From IMG/VR virus record IMGVR_UViG_3300007609_001079, positions 37,662 to 101,661 of that record: a stretch of 64,000 bases of DNA. One strand, given 5' to 3'. Below the pieces are notes generated by a model that had not been told where the DNA came from, ran no database searches, and saw only the letters and a list, made by a program, of their open reading frames with translations. Both the position numbers and the translations under genes were made by a program. This document shows positions 27,226 to 35,026 of this stretch, piece by piece (position 1 is the stretch's first letter; the number at the start of each line of letters is the position of its first letter). Source of the stretch: a virus.

Positions 27226-28284
27226 TTATTTTTCTACTGTAAAGGTTAAATCTTTATCTTCAAAGTATTCAATTACCCCATCTCTTTCAACTTTAATTTC
27301 CAAATAGTAATCTCTTTGTGTTTCCCAATTTTTTAAATTGAGTTTAAAGAAGTTACCATTAGAATCACAACTTACTTTTGTGTAATCTGAAAAAGGAATA
27401 ATCACCTCTTCAGTAATTACATCTTTTACTTGATAATAAGTAGTAGAAGGTAAGAATTTCACATCGTTGTAAGCATATAGATTACTATATGTTTTAAGTG
27501 GATACTTCTCTCTACCGAACACTCTAATCTCAGGTGAACTACCAACCTTATATCTTGTTTTTAATCTCTTAAACGTTACGTGAATATCATCAGAAGTAAG
27601 TTCAGTAAGAGAACCAGTCTCAAAGGTGGAATCATCCCAACCAATTCTTAATTTAGGTTGGTAGATTGTATTAGTTTCTTTACCAAAGAATTTTAGTTGT
27701 CCGTAATCTTCGGTATCATTTTCTAAAACTGAATCGTGTTTGATAATCCAACCATTGTTTGGAAGTGAACCATCTAACCAAGATTGTAGTGGAGTAATAA
27801 CATCCATAACTACATCTGAAGTTTCGTATGAGAATGATTGAGTTGCAACTGATGATGTGTACCATGTACCACCTTTACCATTAAAAGAACCAGTTGTACC
27901 ACTTACATAATCACCCTCCAACCAACCAGTTCCAGTGGTTTTAGAATTCCAAGTTACACCATCAGTAGAAATCTCATCAAAACGAGTCCCAATTCCCATA
28001 TCCCAATCTTGATAAATTGGATGTGCGAAGATTGTATAATCAACAGGTATTTCCGAAGATTCACATTCTCTCAAAATAAGTTCAGCTGAACTCATAGTAA
28101 CCTCTCCACTTACAAGTGATGATGATAGTGATGTGGTATCAAACTTAATTAATGAATGTGCAATATCTTTTAAGTTTCCATAATAAGTTTTAGAAACTTC
28201 TAATATCTCATCTAACCCAGTATTCTGACTAGGTTGTTGTAAGTATATGGTTGCATCTTTTGATGCTGTTAAAAACTGATACAT
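27226..28284 (-). CDS. Baseplate-region protein with DNRLRE-like domain
   Basis: 352 aa. The N-terminal 220 residues follow the DNRLRE/CBM96-like pattern: SLIKFDTTSL, then SAELILRECE, the spacing to W in DGVTWNSKTTGTGW, and a VMDVITPLQSWLDGSLPNNGWIIK block. This jelly-roll domain is common in secreted Bacteroidota proteins and some phage structural proteins. A strong SD (GGGAGGG) precedes the ATG, which overlaps the gp6-like gene by one base. It probably decorates the baseplate and may bind glycan. Confidence 0.6.
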   Translation of the reverse strand: MYQFLTASKDATIYLQQPSQNTGLDEILEVSKTYYGNLKDIAHSLIKFDTTSLSSSLVSGEVTMSSAELILRECESSEIPVDYTIFAHPIYQDWDMGIGTRFDEISTDGVTWNSKTTGTGWLEGDYVSGTTGSFNGKGGTWYTSSVATQSFSYETSDVVMDVITPLQSWLDGSLPNNGWIIKHDSVLENDTEDYGQLKFFGKETNTIYQPKLRIGWDDSTFETGSLTELTSDDIHVTFKRLKTRYKVGSSPEIRVFGREKYPLKTYSNLYAYNDVKFLPSTTYYQVKDVITEEVIIPFSDYTKVSCDSNGNFFKLNLKNWETQRDYYLEIKVERDGVIEYFEDKDLTFTVEK

Positions 28285-30308
28285 TAAACAACCCTCCCTT
28301 TTATATCTTTATTTGGGTACTTCACTTCAAACACCGATGGGTCTAATGAAGGATATACCATTTTATTTTTAGTTGCGTTTGGAATGTTATAACTTACGTT
28401 AGAATAATTGCCACCACATTTATTTGTTACTTCACATTTAGGAACCGACTGTACACCCTCTACCCCTGCAATAATCAATTCTAATTCAGAAATGTTTATT
28501 GGCATGTTAAAAGTCCAATCATCGATGTTTAAGTAATTTTTTATTTCTGTTATACACTTAACAAGAACTTCTTGTTTATTATACCCACCATATACTCTTA
28601 TTTCAAAATCAACACCAACGTTGATAATAAACCCATTTAATATGTTTACACCATCGGTTAATAATCTGTATTCACTTAAATACGTTTTTAGATTTTCTTT
28701 AACTGCCCTATTTAATAAATTTAAATTTTTATTTGAATCATATCCTAACACGTATAAGTTAATTGCAAAAGGATTGTTCTTTTCTTTTGAATTGGTTTGT
28801 TTGCCAATTAAGAAAGTATTTACTTCGTTTTTAATTTCTTGTTCTGATAAATCTTTTTCTTTTAAAGAGGTTACCAAATCAGTAAATTCTTGTAACGAAT
28901 TTGGATTTGATAAAATAGATGCAGGAGAATTATTATCCAATTCACCATCAGGTGCACAATATACTTTTGCAATCCCACCATATTTCGCCGGTAAAGATAA
29001 TGCTCTTACTTGATAATCTTTACGAGTTACTGCTCTGTTTTGAGAACCAAAGTTTGCAAGTGCATTTTGTCTAATTTCTTCTAAAGTTTCTATACCACGA
29101 CCACCAACAGCGGGTTCTTCATTATCAACTGCAATCGATGATTTACAAAAATTATATAAAGGTATTAAATCTTGGTCAAACGTAGTTATATCTTCATCAA
29201 ATGAAATAGATGATATTCTTGTTAAATTATTTTTTGATACATTTGAAGATATACCACCACCAACTAAATAAGAAACTGTTAGTGTTGTATTAGATGGGGA
29301 TTGTCCATATGAATTTGTTTTCAAAAAGTTAGCAGGGTCGAATGATGCCCCTAATTTATTAATAGAAGAATTTAATCCAAGACCTACATTTTTTAAATTA
29401 GGTATTAGAGTTTCATCATTACTATTTTCACCACCACCAAATATCAATGAAGTGGTTCCATCGGTATTTATTTTTCTAACAAATCTACGAGATGTTTTAA
29501 CTAATTTTAAAATACTTGGAACTGAATTTTTGAATTGTGATAAATCTTTATCAAATTGTTCTGTATTTGGATAATCTACATAAACCATATCTTGTGCAAG
29601 ATACGGAACTTCATACCACTTATTACCACTTGAATCACGAACATCATAAATATCAATAACGTTTGTATCAGAGATATTTATTTGAGAAAATTCTTGAGAA
29701 GTACCAAATGATTGTGTTTGGGTTTTTAATTCCGCAGAAATACAATTAACATATTTTTTTACTAAATATAATGATGGATAATTTGTGAGAGAATCTCTTT
29801 CATAAATAGTAATTTCTCTATCATTTGAATCAGAAAAATCTACAATATCTGTTGTTCTAAATTGTACTCCATTATTCGATTCAACACCCAATCCTTCTTT
29901 TAATCTTAAATAAAAATTCTCATCCGGTTCAAAATTATCACCAGTACCACTTGACCTTCTTTTACTTGGTACTAGTTGGAATACCGATAATCTAGTTAAT
30001 GCAGGTGAAGTTACTTTAGGTTTGTATCCAAGTACATTTGCCAGTTCAATAACACTCTCAGAATCCTCTGCTGTTGTTATTAGGGATTCCTTTAAAGTAT
30101 CATCAATATAATATCCAAGAACATCTCCTAAGTAAGATGCCATTTCAATGAACATCATACCTGGTGATGATTCATTAAAATCAGTATAGGTTTGTGGGAA
30201 ATATGTTTTAGCGTACTCGATTAGATTTTGTCTAAATTGTCCAAAATCTTTATTGAGATATTTTATATCTCTACCTCTATTTTTTTTATTTGTGGTGTTA
30301 AGTGTCAT
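28284..30308 (-). CDS. Baseplate wedge protein, gp6 / baseplate J-like
   Basis: 674 aa. The diagnostic stretch is VGGRGIETLEEIRQNALANF, then SQNRAVTRKDYQVRAL at about residues 405-440. It is typical of T4 gp6/baseplate J-like proteins, which dimerise to form the inner ring of the wedge. The N-terminal DFGQFRQNLIEYAKTYFPQ with SSPGMMFIEMASYLGD is also characteristic. It follows gp25 by 4 nt, the same gene order as in other contractile-tailed phages. Length is close to that of T4 gp6 (~660 aa). Confidence 0.9.
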   Translation of the reverse strand: MTLNTTNKKNRGRDIKYLNKDFGQFRQNLIEYAKTYFPQTYTDFNESSPGMMFIEMASYLGDVLGYYIDDTLKESLITTAEDSESVIELANVLGYKPKVTSPALTRLSVFQLVPSKRRSSGTGDNFEPDENFYLRLKEGLGVESNNGVQFRTTDIVDFSDSNDREITIYERDSLTNYPSLYLVKKYVNCISAELKTQTQSFGTSQEFSQINISDTNVIDIYDVRDSSGNKWYEVPYLAQDMVYVDYPNTEQFDKDLSQFKNSVPSILKLVKTSRRFVRKINTDGTTSLIFGGGENSNDETLIPNLKNVGLGLNSSINKLGASFDPANFLKTNSYGQSPSNTTLTVSYLVGGGISSNVSKNNLTRISSISFDEDITTFDQDLIPLYNFCKSSIAVDNEEPAVGGRGIETLEEIRQNALANFGSQNRAVTRKDYQVRALSLPAKYGGIAKVYCAPDGELDNNSPASILSNPNSLQEFTDLVTSLKEKDLSEQEIKNEVNTFLIGKQTNSKEKNNPFAINLYVLGYDSNKNLNLLNRAVKENLKTYLSEYRLLTDGVNILNGFIINVGVDFEIRVYGGYNKQEVLVKCITEIKNYLNIDDWTFNMPINISELELIIAGVEGVQSVPKCEVTNKCGGNYSNVSYNIPNATKNKMVYPSLDPSVFEVKYPNKDIKGRVV

Positions 30309-30312
30309 TATA

Positions 30313-30744
30313 TTATCCCTGTACTGTAAATGTTAGTTCTTGTGTTTCTATATTATTACCAACGGTGAATTCAATTTTCATACCAGCGGTATGTCTATCT
30401 TTCATTTCATCGCTCATATCAACTTCAATATTTTCAACTGTAATATATGGTAACCAAAAACTTACAGAGTTAGTAATCATTTCTTGTAACTTTTGTTCAA
30501 ATGCGTTATCCATTGGTTCAAACAATAGTGAGTGAAGTCCTGTTCCAAATTGTGGTTGCATTACGCGTTCACCTCTTTTTGTTAAAAGTAGATTTCTTAA
30601 ATTAGCTTTTGCCGCATCAAGAGATGTAAATGTTTGTTCAAACATAACATTCCCTCTTTTTGTTGGTGAGGTAATACCATAAGCAACAGAATCAAATTCT
30701 GTTTCAGTATCTTTAATTACTTTTCTACCAATTACGTAAGCCAC
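30313..30744 (-). CDS. Baseplate wedge protein gp25-like
   Basis: 143 aa. It belongs to the GPW/gp25 family, with RNLLLTKRGERVMQPQFGTGL, FEP and a helix to the C-terminal beta domain. Gp25 sits at the core of the wedge and helps start sheath polymerisation. It starts with GTG at 30744, 6 nt after GGGAG; no ATG is available upstream in frame within the gap. It is followed after 4 nt by the gp6-like gene. Confidence 0.92.
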   Translation of the reverse strand: MAYVIGRKVIKDTETEFDSVAYGITSPTKRGNVMFEQTFTSLDAAKANLRNLLLTKRGERVMQPQFGTGLHSLLFEPMDNAFEQKLQEMITNSVSFWLPYITVENIEVDMSDEMKDRHTAGMKIEFTVGNNIETQELTFTVQG

Positions 30745-30755
30745 TTATAATCTCC

Positions 30756-31397
30756 CTATATCTTAAACTTTTTTACAAGTTCTGAATTATCTCTATTTAA
30801 TATTCTATCTAAACCAGGTAATCCTGTCTGAACTCCTAATCCTGTTTTTTTAACTCCAACTCCCCCCATGTTACCATATCCCATTTTTTGAGCCATTTGA
30901 GCTCTCATAGCACCACTTCCACCAGCTCCTAATGAAGAATCCATATTAATGGTTTGTTCAATATCTGGTTCTGCATCCATATAGGATGGTATGTGTGTAT
31001 TTTCTTGAATCGGTGCTTGTTGTGGTAATCCATCTAATACTGATTTATTACTCCCACCAACTTGACCACCATTTCGTTGTGCTGAACTAAAAGGTTGGGT
31101 TTGGTTTAAGATATTATTAAGAACTGGGTTCTTAGTAAATTGTTTTTGTTCTTGAACTTGTGTTCTTTCTTGTTGTAATACATTATTGGCAGCTTCAAAT
31201 GGGTCTACTTCTTCCACAACATTCGCGGAGGAAGCGGACACACCTCCCTTCACCTCTTTTAGAGCCTTTTTGACTCTACGATTTACCTCTTCCTCTAATA
31301 TTTTAGGGAAGGTTTTAGAAAGAAATTGCTCTTGTCTTTTAGCAACTTCAGCTTCTACGATTACTTTAATTAGTTTTGCTAATTTTTTTGAATCCAT
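30756..31397 (-). CDS. Late protein ahead of gp25, unknown
   Basis: 213 aa. The N-terminal 50 residues form a charged amphipathic helix (KLAKLIKVIVEAEVAKRQEQ...RRVKKALKEVKGG). The remainder is low-complexity Gln/Gly/Asn-rich, with MGYGNMGGVGVKKTGLGVQ near the end. Not recognised. A late promoter motif at 31423-31432 precedes it, and it lies 11 nt before gp25, so it is probably a virion or assembly protein. Confidence 0.6.
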   Translation of the reverse strand: MDSKKLAKLIKVIVEAEVAKRQEQFLSKTFPKILEEEVNRRVKKALKEVKGGVSASSANVVEEVDPFEAANNVLQQERTQVQEQKQFTKNPVLNNILNQTQPFSSAQRNGGQVGGSNKSVLDGLPQQAPIQENTHIPSYMDAEPDIEQTINMDSSLGAGGSGAMRAQMAQKMGYGNMGGVGVKKTGLGVQTGLPGLDRILNRDNSELVKKFKI

Positions 31398-31422
31398 TTT
31401 TAATTATTTGTTATTATCTTAG

Positions 31423-31432
31423 TATAAATATA
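31423..31432 (-). promoter_or_regulatory. Late promoter motif for gp25/gp6 block
   Basis: TATATTTATA on the minus strand, 25 nt before the ATG at 31397. It would drive 213-aa, gp25, gp6 and following baseplate genes. Confidence 0.65.
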
Positions 31433-31450
31433 TTCTCGTTAAGTTTATGG

Positions 31451-32863
31451 TTATTCACACCCATCTGGTAGAACAAATCCCAAATACTTTTTGGGTACTT
31501 TTTGAAATACACCACATCCATTTCTACTAAACCCACCACCACTTGTGTTTCCCTCAATAGTGGTTACAATACCATCGGGTGTAACTCCTGCCACAATTCC
31601 AATGTGATGTGCATCTGATGGTGAACCATATAAAACTGCTGCTCCTATCTTTGGCTTACTTGACCACTTACCATTACTCTTACCCCATGCCATCCAATTA
31701 TCACAACTTGCACCACCACTTGGAGTTTTTAATCCGGCCTCTTGCCACCAAGTTGAAACAGCGGCTGCACACCAATAATATCCACTACCATCTTTTCTAA
31801 CTTTAGCTTGATTATCTAAGCCAACATTATCAAACATATCATCAATTCTACCTCGTCTGTTATTCTGAACACCGCCTGGAAATCCCCCATAGTTTAGACC
31901 AGGTGGAGTACCTGTTTCTAAAATTCCAATATCCCTTTTAGCAATTGCCACTATCTTAGTACCAATTTCACATTTATATTCATCTGGTGTTTCATCTTCG
32001 ATAGACTGTAATTCTTCTTCTGTTAAATTAACAGTTAAAGCGTTAACCTTTCCACTTGATATTTCTTTTTCTTTTAGTCCTACATATTCTCTGGCAGAAG
32101 ATTTACCAATGGGTGGTAACGTTGTATCTTCTAATACAATTTTTGCTTCTTCTACTTCTATTTTAGCTGATTCGATTTGTTCTGAACTCATTGAATCATC
32201 TTGTTCAAAAACATTTTTAATTTTTTCAACAACTTTAGCAAATACACCAGGTTCTTGAATTGGTGGAGATGTTGATGGACTAGCCGGAGTTAATGTGTAT
32301 CCAGTTAGTGAAATGAATCCCGATAAGGGTGGAATAAGAGGAAACCCTGTATATAAAGAAATGGTTGTACAACTAAATTGTATTGTTGTTAAATGTATTT
32401 GTGCATATAGAATAAATAAATCTAAAAAATTACCAGCAGAATCGGTTGGTTGTTCGGGTGGAGTTTCCGGCCATTTACCTGGATTAGAAACTATACCACC
32501 TGTTAATGCTATATTAAGGAACGAACCTACTGCTGGTATTTGTGGTGGTATCTGTGCTAGTTGGGCACCACTCCAATAACCAATAATAGCCTGACCGATG
32601 CTCTTTAACCACTTATGTTTGCCCGTTTCGGATTTAGTTAACGCAATTGAACATGCTGATATCATTAATTTTTCCATCACTTCAGTATTACCTTTAATAA
32701 GTGGAAGTGGTAATCCAAAAATTCCCCGTGTAGTAACACTACCAGGTTTCATTGCAGTATCGTATGCAGTAGTGAATTGTTTAGCAAAATCTTCTTTGGA
32801 TTTAACTCCATTGGGATTATCCATATAGGATTTCATTATATTTTTAAAGATATCCCAAGACAT
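31451..32863 (-). CDS. Tail-associated CHAP peptidase/amidase
   Basis: 470 aa. The C-terminal ~150 residues are a CHAP (NlpC/P60-like) domain: nucleophile Cys in YYWCAAAVSTWW (about residue 366), general-base His in DAHHIGIV (about 419), then the acidic/polar residue in IEGN. The N-terminal ~220 residues contain hydrophobic Pro-rich segments. The position directly after the hub gene indicates a virion-borne lysin that locally cuts peptidoglycan during injection, like the T4 gp5 lysozyme domain but with different chemistry. It shares the late unit starting at 34550. Confidence 0.8.
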   Translation of the reverse strand: MSWDIFKNIMKSYMDNPNGVKSKEDFAKQFTTAYDTAMKPGSVTTRGIFGLPLPLIKGNTEVMEKLMISACSIALTKSETGKHKWLKSIGQAIIGYWSGAQLAQIPPQIPAVGSFLNIALTGGIVSNPGKWPETPPEQPTDSAGNFLDLFILYAQIHLTTIQFSCTTISLYTGFPLIPPLSGFISLTGYTLTPASPSTSPPIQEPGVFAKVVEKIKNVFEQDDSMSSEQIESAKIEVEEAKIVLEDTTLPPIGKSSAREYVGLKEKEISSGKVNALTVNLTEEELQSIEDETPDEYKCEIGTKIVAIAKRDIGILETGTPPGLNYGGFPGGVQNNRRGRIDDMFDNVGLDNQAKVRKDGSGYYWCAAAVSTWWQEAGLKTPSGGASCDNWMAWGKSNGKWSSKPKIGAAVLYGSPSDAHHIGIVAGVTPDGIVTTIEGNTSGGGFSRNGCGVFQKVPKKYLGFVLPDGCE

Positions 32864-32866
32864 GAT

Positions 32867-34138
32867 TTATTCTGTGAAGTTTAGTGTAGATTTAATATCT
32901 TCTAATCTTGATTGTATTTCATCAAATTGAGATATATTAGTTGGTCCAACTGCCGATGGTCCTGCTGGGGTATTAAATACTTGTTTTTTTATCTCATCAA
33001 TTAAATCATTTAGAACATCCACTAATTGTTGTCCTCTTACCAATGGTTCGGTTTTTTCTGTGGTATTTAAAAGTATGTTACCATTACCAGTATTGATAAA
33101 AACATTTCCGCTATTTCTATCAGTTGTAATATTAACATCACCACCAAAATCTAAATCCGCGCCACCATTTCCATTATCTATTGTAAACTTACCATCAGAG
33201 ATAAATCCATAATCTCCTTTAGAAAAGAATAACATCTTATCTGTTTTGGATGATATGGTAATACGGCCCGAATTTATTAAAACTTGGTCTAATCCTTCTG
33301 GTTCATCGGTTTCGGCATTAATTGGTTTGGTTTTAAAATCAGTTGAACCACCATCATCAATGGTTCCGGGCAAAAAACCTAATTTGTAATTGTTAGAAGA
33401 TAATACAATAGTAGAACCATCTTTGTTTACATCTTCTTCGGTTAAAGACCTCTTTTTTAATTTTTCAATAGATTCATCATTCTGTCTATTTCTTATAACA
33501 ATAGTTGGAGAAAATTCAGTATCATCTTTAGTACCATTATTATATGCAGAAAATCTAATAGATTGACCAAATCGAGATTCTATTATTTTATCTCCCTCAT
33601 ATAATTTTAATTTATTTATTTGAGTGGGACCAAAATAATCACCAAGAAGTTGCTTCCTATCGGTTGGTTCATTTCCATCAGAGGATTTTTTTGGTATGGA
33701 AGTTTGAGATGATTCCGAATAATCCTTTGATTTACTTTCAGATGGTTTTTCTGATTTACCATATAATGAAATATCGGCATCCTCTATTGCATTTCCTTTA
33801 TTAATATCAGCAGAATGAATTCTATCATAAAATCGATTACTACCATCTTTTAATATTCTAACAGTTTCTCCTCGTATAGGAATACCAACCGAATCATTGA
33901 ATGGCCTTGCAATGGGAAACTGTTTATTGTTGGAAACTAAATCTGTGGTTTCTCTTATGAAGATACAGCCTACTAAATCGGTATCAATTGATTCAACATC
34001 ATCTGATACATTTTCAAATTCAGCAATCCTTGGGTCTTTATCATCTAAAACCACATGGTCTACAATAGCGGTAGTCCATTGGCCGGGTGAGCCACCGAAT
34101 CTATTATTCTTTGATTGTGATTCTCTACTTCCCGCCAT
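32867..34138 (-). CDS. Baseplate hub / central spike protein (gp5-like)
   Basis: 423 aa. The N-terminal region (residues ~15-120) looks like the OB-type hub domain (GQWTTAIVDHV, PFNDSVGIPIRGETVRIL). A long middle segment contains YFGPTQINKLKLYEGDKIIESRFGQ. The C-terminal part shows short-period beta-helix repeats (ITISSKTDKMLFF, FTIDNGNGG, VNITTDRNSGNVFINTGNG), as expected for a membrane-piercing spike. Unlike T4 gp5 it carries no lysozyme domain; that activity seems to be in the next gene (CHAP). It overlaps the 141-aa gene by 14 bp. Confidence 0.75.
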   Translation of the reverse strand: MAGSRESQSKNNRFGGSPGQWTTAIVDHVVLDDKDPRIAEFENVSDDVESIDTDLVGCIFIRETTDLVSNNKQFPIARPFNDSVGIPIRGETVRILKDGSNRFYDRIHSADINKGNAIEDADISLYGKSEKPSESKSKDYSESSQTSIPKKSSDGNEPTDRKQLLGDYFGPTQINKLKLYEGDKIIESRFGQSIRFSAYNNGTKDDTEFSPTIVIRNRQNDESIEKLKKRSLTEEDVNKDGSTIVLSSNNYKLGFLPGTIDDGGSTDFKTKPINAETDEPEGLDQVLINSGRITISSKTDKMLFFSKGDYGFISDGKFTIDNGNGGADLDFGGDVNITTDRNSGNVFINTGNGNILLNTTEKTEPLVRGQQLVDVLNDLIDEIKKQVFNTPAGPSAVGPTNISQFDEIQSRLEDIKSTLNFTE

Positions 34139-34550
34139 TACCTTTACCTACTCTTTGTTTTAGTTCTTCAATTTCGTTAGTAAGTGAATCAACTTTTAAA
34201 TCTTGTTCATCTGCAACTTCATTGACAGTATTTTCTAATTGTTGTAAAAGTTGTTCTTTTTCTTCATCGGATAAGAATCCAACATCTCCTTCTGCTTTGT
34301 GTTGGGCACCAATGATTCGTTGGGCAATTGCTGCCATCTTAATTAATGAATCATCGTTACGAACCGATGAATCAATTAAATCTTTTATAATAGGACCCAT
34401 CACTGCCATATCACCTGAATGACGGATAAGTTTTCTCATCTCAGCAATCAGTTCTGATATTCTAAGTTTCTTAGTTTGTTGGTTATCATATATATCCTTA
34501 AACAAACCACCAAGGTTCTTTCCAGGAAATAATTCAAAATCTGTACTCAT
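34125..34550 (-). CDS. Small coiled-coil late protein, unknown
   Basis: 141 aa, helical, with a C-terminal coiled coil (SLTNEIEELKQRVG). Residues 30-90 read LRISELIAEMRKLIRHSGDM and onward, similar in style to small tail-assembly or hub-associated proteins, but I assign no family. It is the first gene of the hub unit, behind a terminator and late motif (34573-34582). Confidence 0.65.
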   Translation of the reverse strand: MSTDFELFPGKNLGGLFKDIYDNQQTKKLRISELIAEMRKLIRHSGDMAVMGPIIKDLIDSSVRNDDSLIKMAAIAQRIIGAQHKAEGDVGFLSDEEKEQLLQQLENTVNEVADEQDLKVDSLTNEIEELKQRVGKGNGGK

Positions 34551-34572
34551 GATTTTACTATATTATGTTGTA

Positions 34573-34582
34573 TATAAATATA
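34573..34582 (-). promoter_or_regulatory. Late promoter motif for hub unit
   Basis: TATATTTATA on the minus strand, 22 nt before the ATG at 34550 and immediately after terminator 34588-34617. Confidence 0.65.
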
Positions 34583-34587
34583 GTAAA

Positions 34588-34617
34588 ACAAAAAACCCTC
34601 CATAATGGGAGGGTTTT
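34588..34617 (-). terminator. Rho-independent terminator after 34641-34952
   Basis: Minus strand: perfect 10-bp stem AAAACCCTCC/GGAGGGTTTT with a 6-nt loop and a T run, 23 nt after the stop of the exported-protein gene. Confidence 0.9.
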
Positions 34618-34640
34618 GGAATAATCACTTTAGTCTACGA

Positions 34641-34952
34641 TTATTTATTATTGGATGCCAAACGTGTTTCTAAACGTTGTACCTTTCTTCGGAGTTGTTC
34701 CATCCTGATTTGATTATAAGTATATCGTTCGCCATTCTTCAGTTGAATCCAAACCAAGGTTCCCATGTTATACTCTGCCTTTGCATAATCAGATTTCCAA
34801 ATACCATCTTGTACATATTTGGTTCCATTGTAAATTAAGGTACCTTTTTGGATACCATCGTTTACTTTAATTTTTTCTTTGATTACCTCTACCTCTTGTG
34901 AGAATGCAATTGTTGTAAAGAGGAGAAGTAATAGTGTACTAAGTTTTCTCAT
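34641..34952 (-). CDS. Exported small protein with signal peptide
   Basis: 103 aa. Residues 1-19 are a typical Sec signal peptide (MRKLSTLLLLLFTTIAFSQE) with probable cleavage after AFS and before Gln, a common flavobacterial pattern. The mature part is short and beta-rich (GTLIYNGTKYVQDGIWKSDY) with a basic C-terminal helix. It has its own late motif (34971-34979), AGAGGA, and a terminator downstream, so it is a monocistronic late gene. Export to the periplasm or envelope during infection suggests a role in lysis, envelope modification or superinfection exclusion; none is proven. Confidence 0.75.
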   Translation of the reverse strand: MRKLSTLLLLLFTTIAFSQEVEVIKEKIKVNDGIQKGTLIYNGTKYVQDGIWKSDYAKAEYNMGTLVWIQLKNGERYTYNQIRMEQLRRKVQRLETRLASNNK

Positions 34953-34970
34953 AATATATTCCTCTTTATT

Positions 34971-34979
34971 ATAAATATG
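34971..34979 (-). promoter_or_regulatory. Late promoter motif for exported protein
   Basis: ATATTTATA on the minus strand, 18 nt before the ATG at 34952. Immediately upstream is a phased TTAAC array (34985-35026). Confidence 0.6.
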
Positions 34980-34984
34980 GGAAT

Positions 34985-35026
34985 GTTAAGAAAACGTTAA
35001 ATAATGTTAAGGGAATGTTAAGTTAA
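34985..35026 (-). repeat. Phased TTAAC repeat array upstream of late promoter
   Basis: On the plus strand GTTAA begins at 34985, 34996, 35006, 35017 and 35022, i.e. spacings of 11, 10, 11 and 5. On the minus strand this reads as TTAAC repeats on one face of the helix just upstream of the -7 motif at 34971-34979. The array overlaps the 3' end of the carbamoyltransferase gene slightly. Confidence 0.6.

Noticed and set aside
28621-29013. 130-codon plus-strand open frame
   Set aside because: Antisense shadow of the gp6-like gene, which has clear family motifs on the minus strand.
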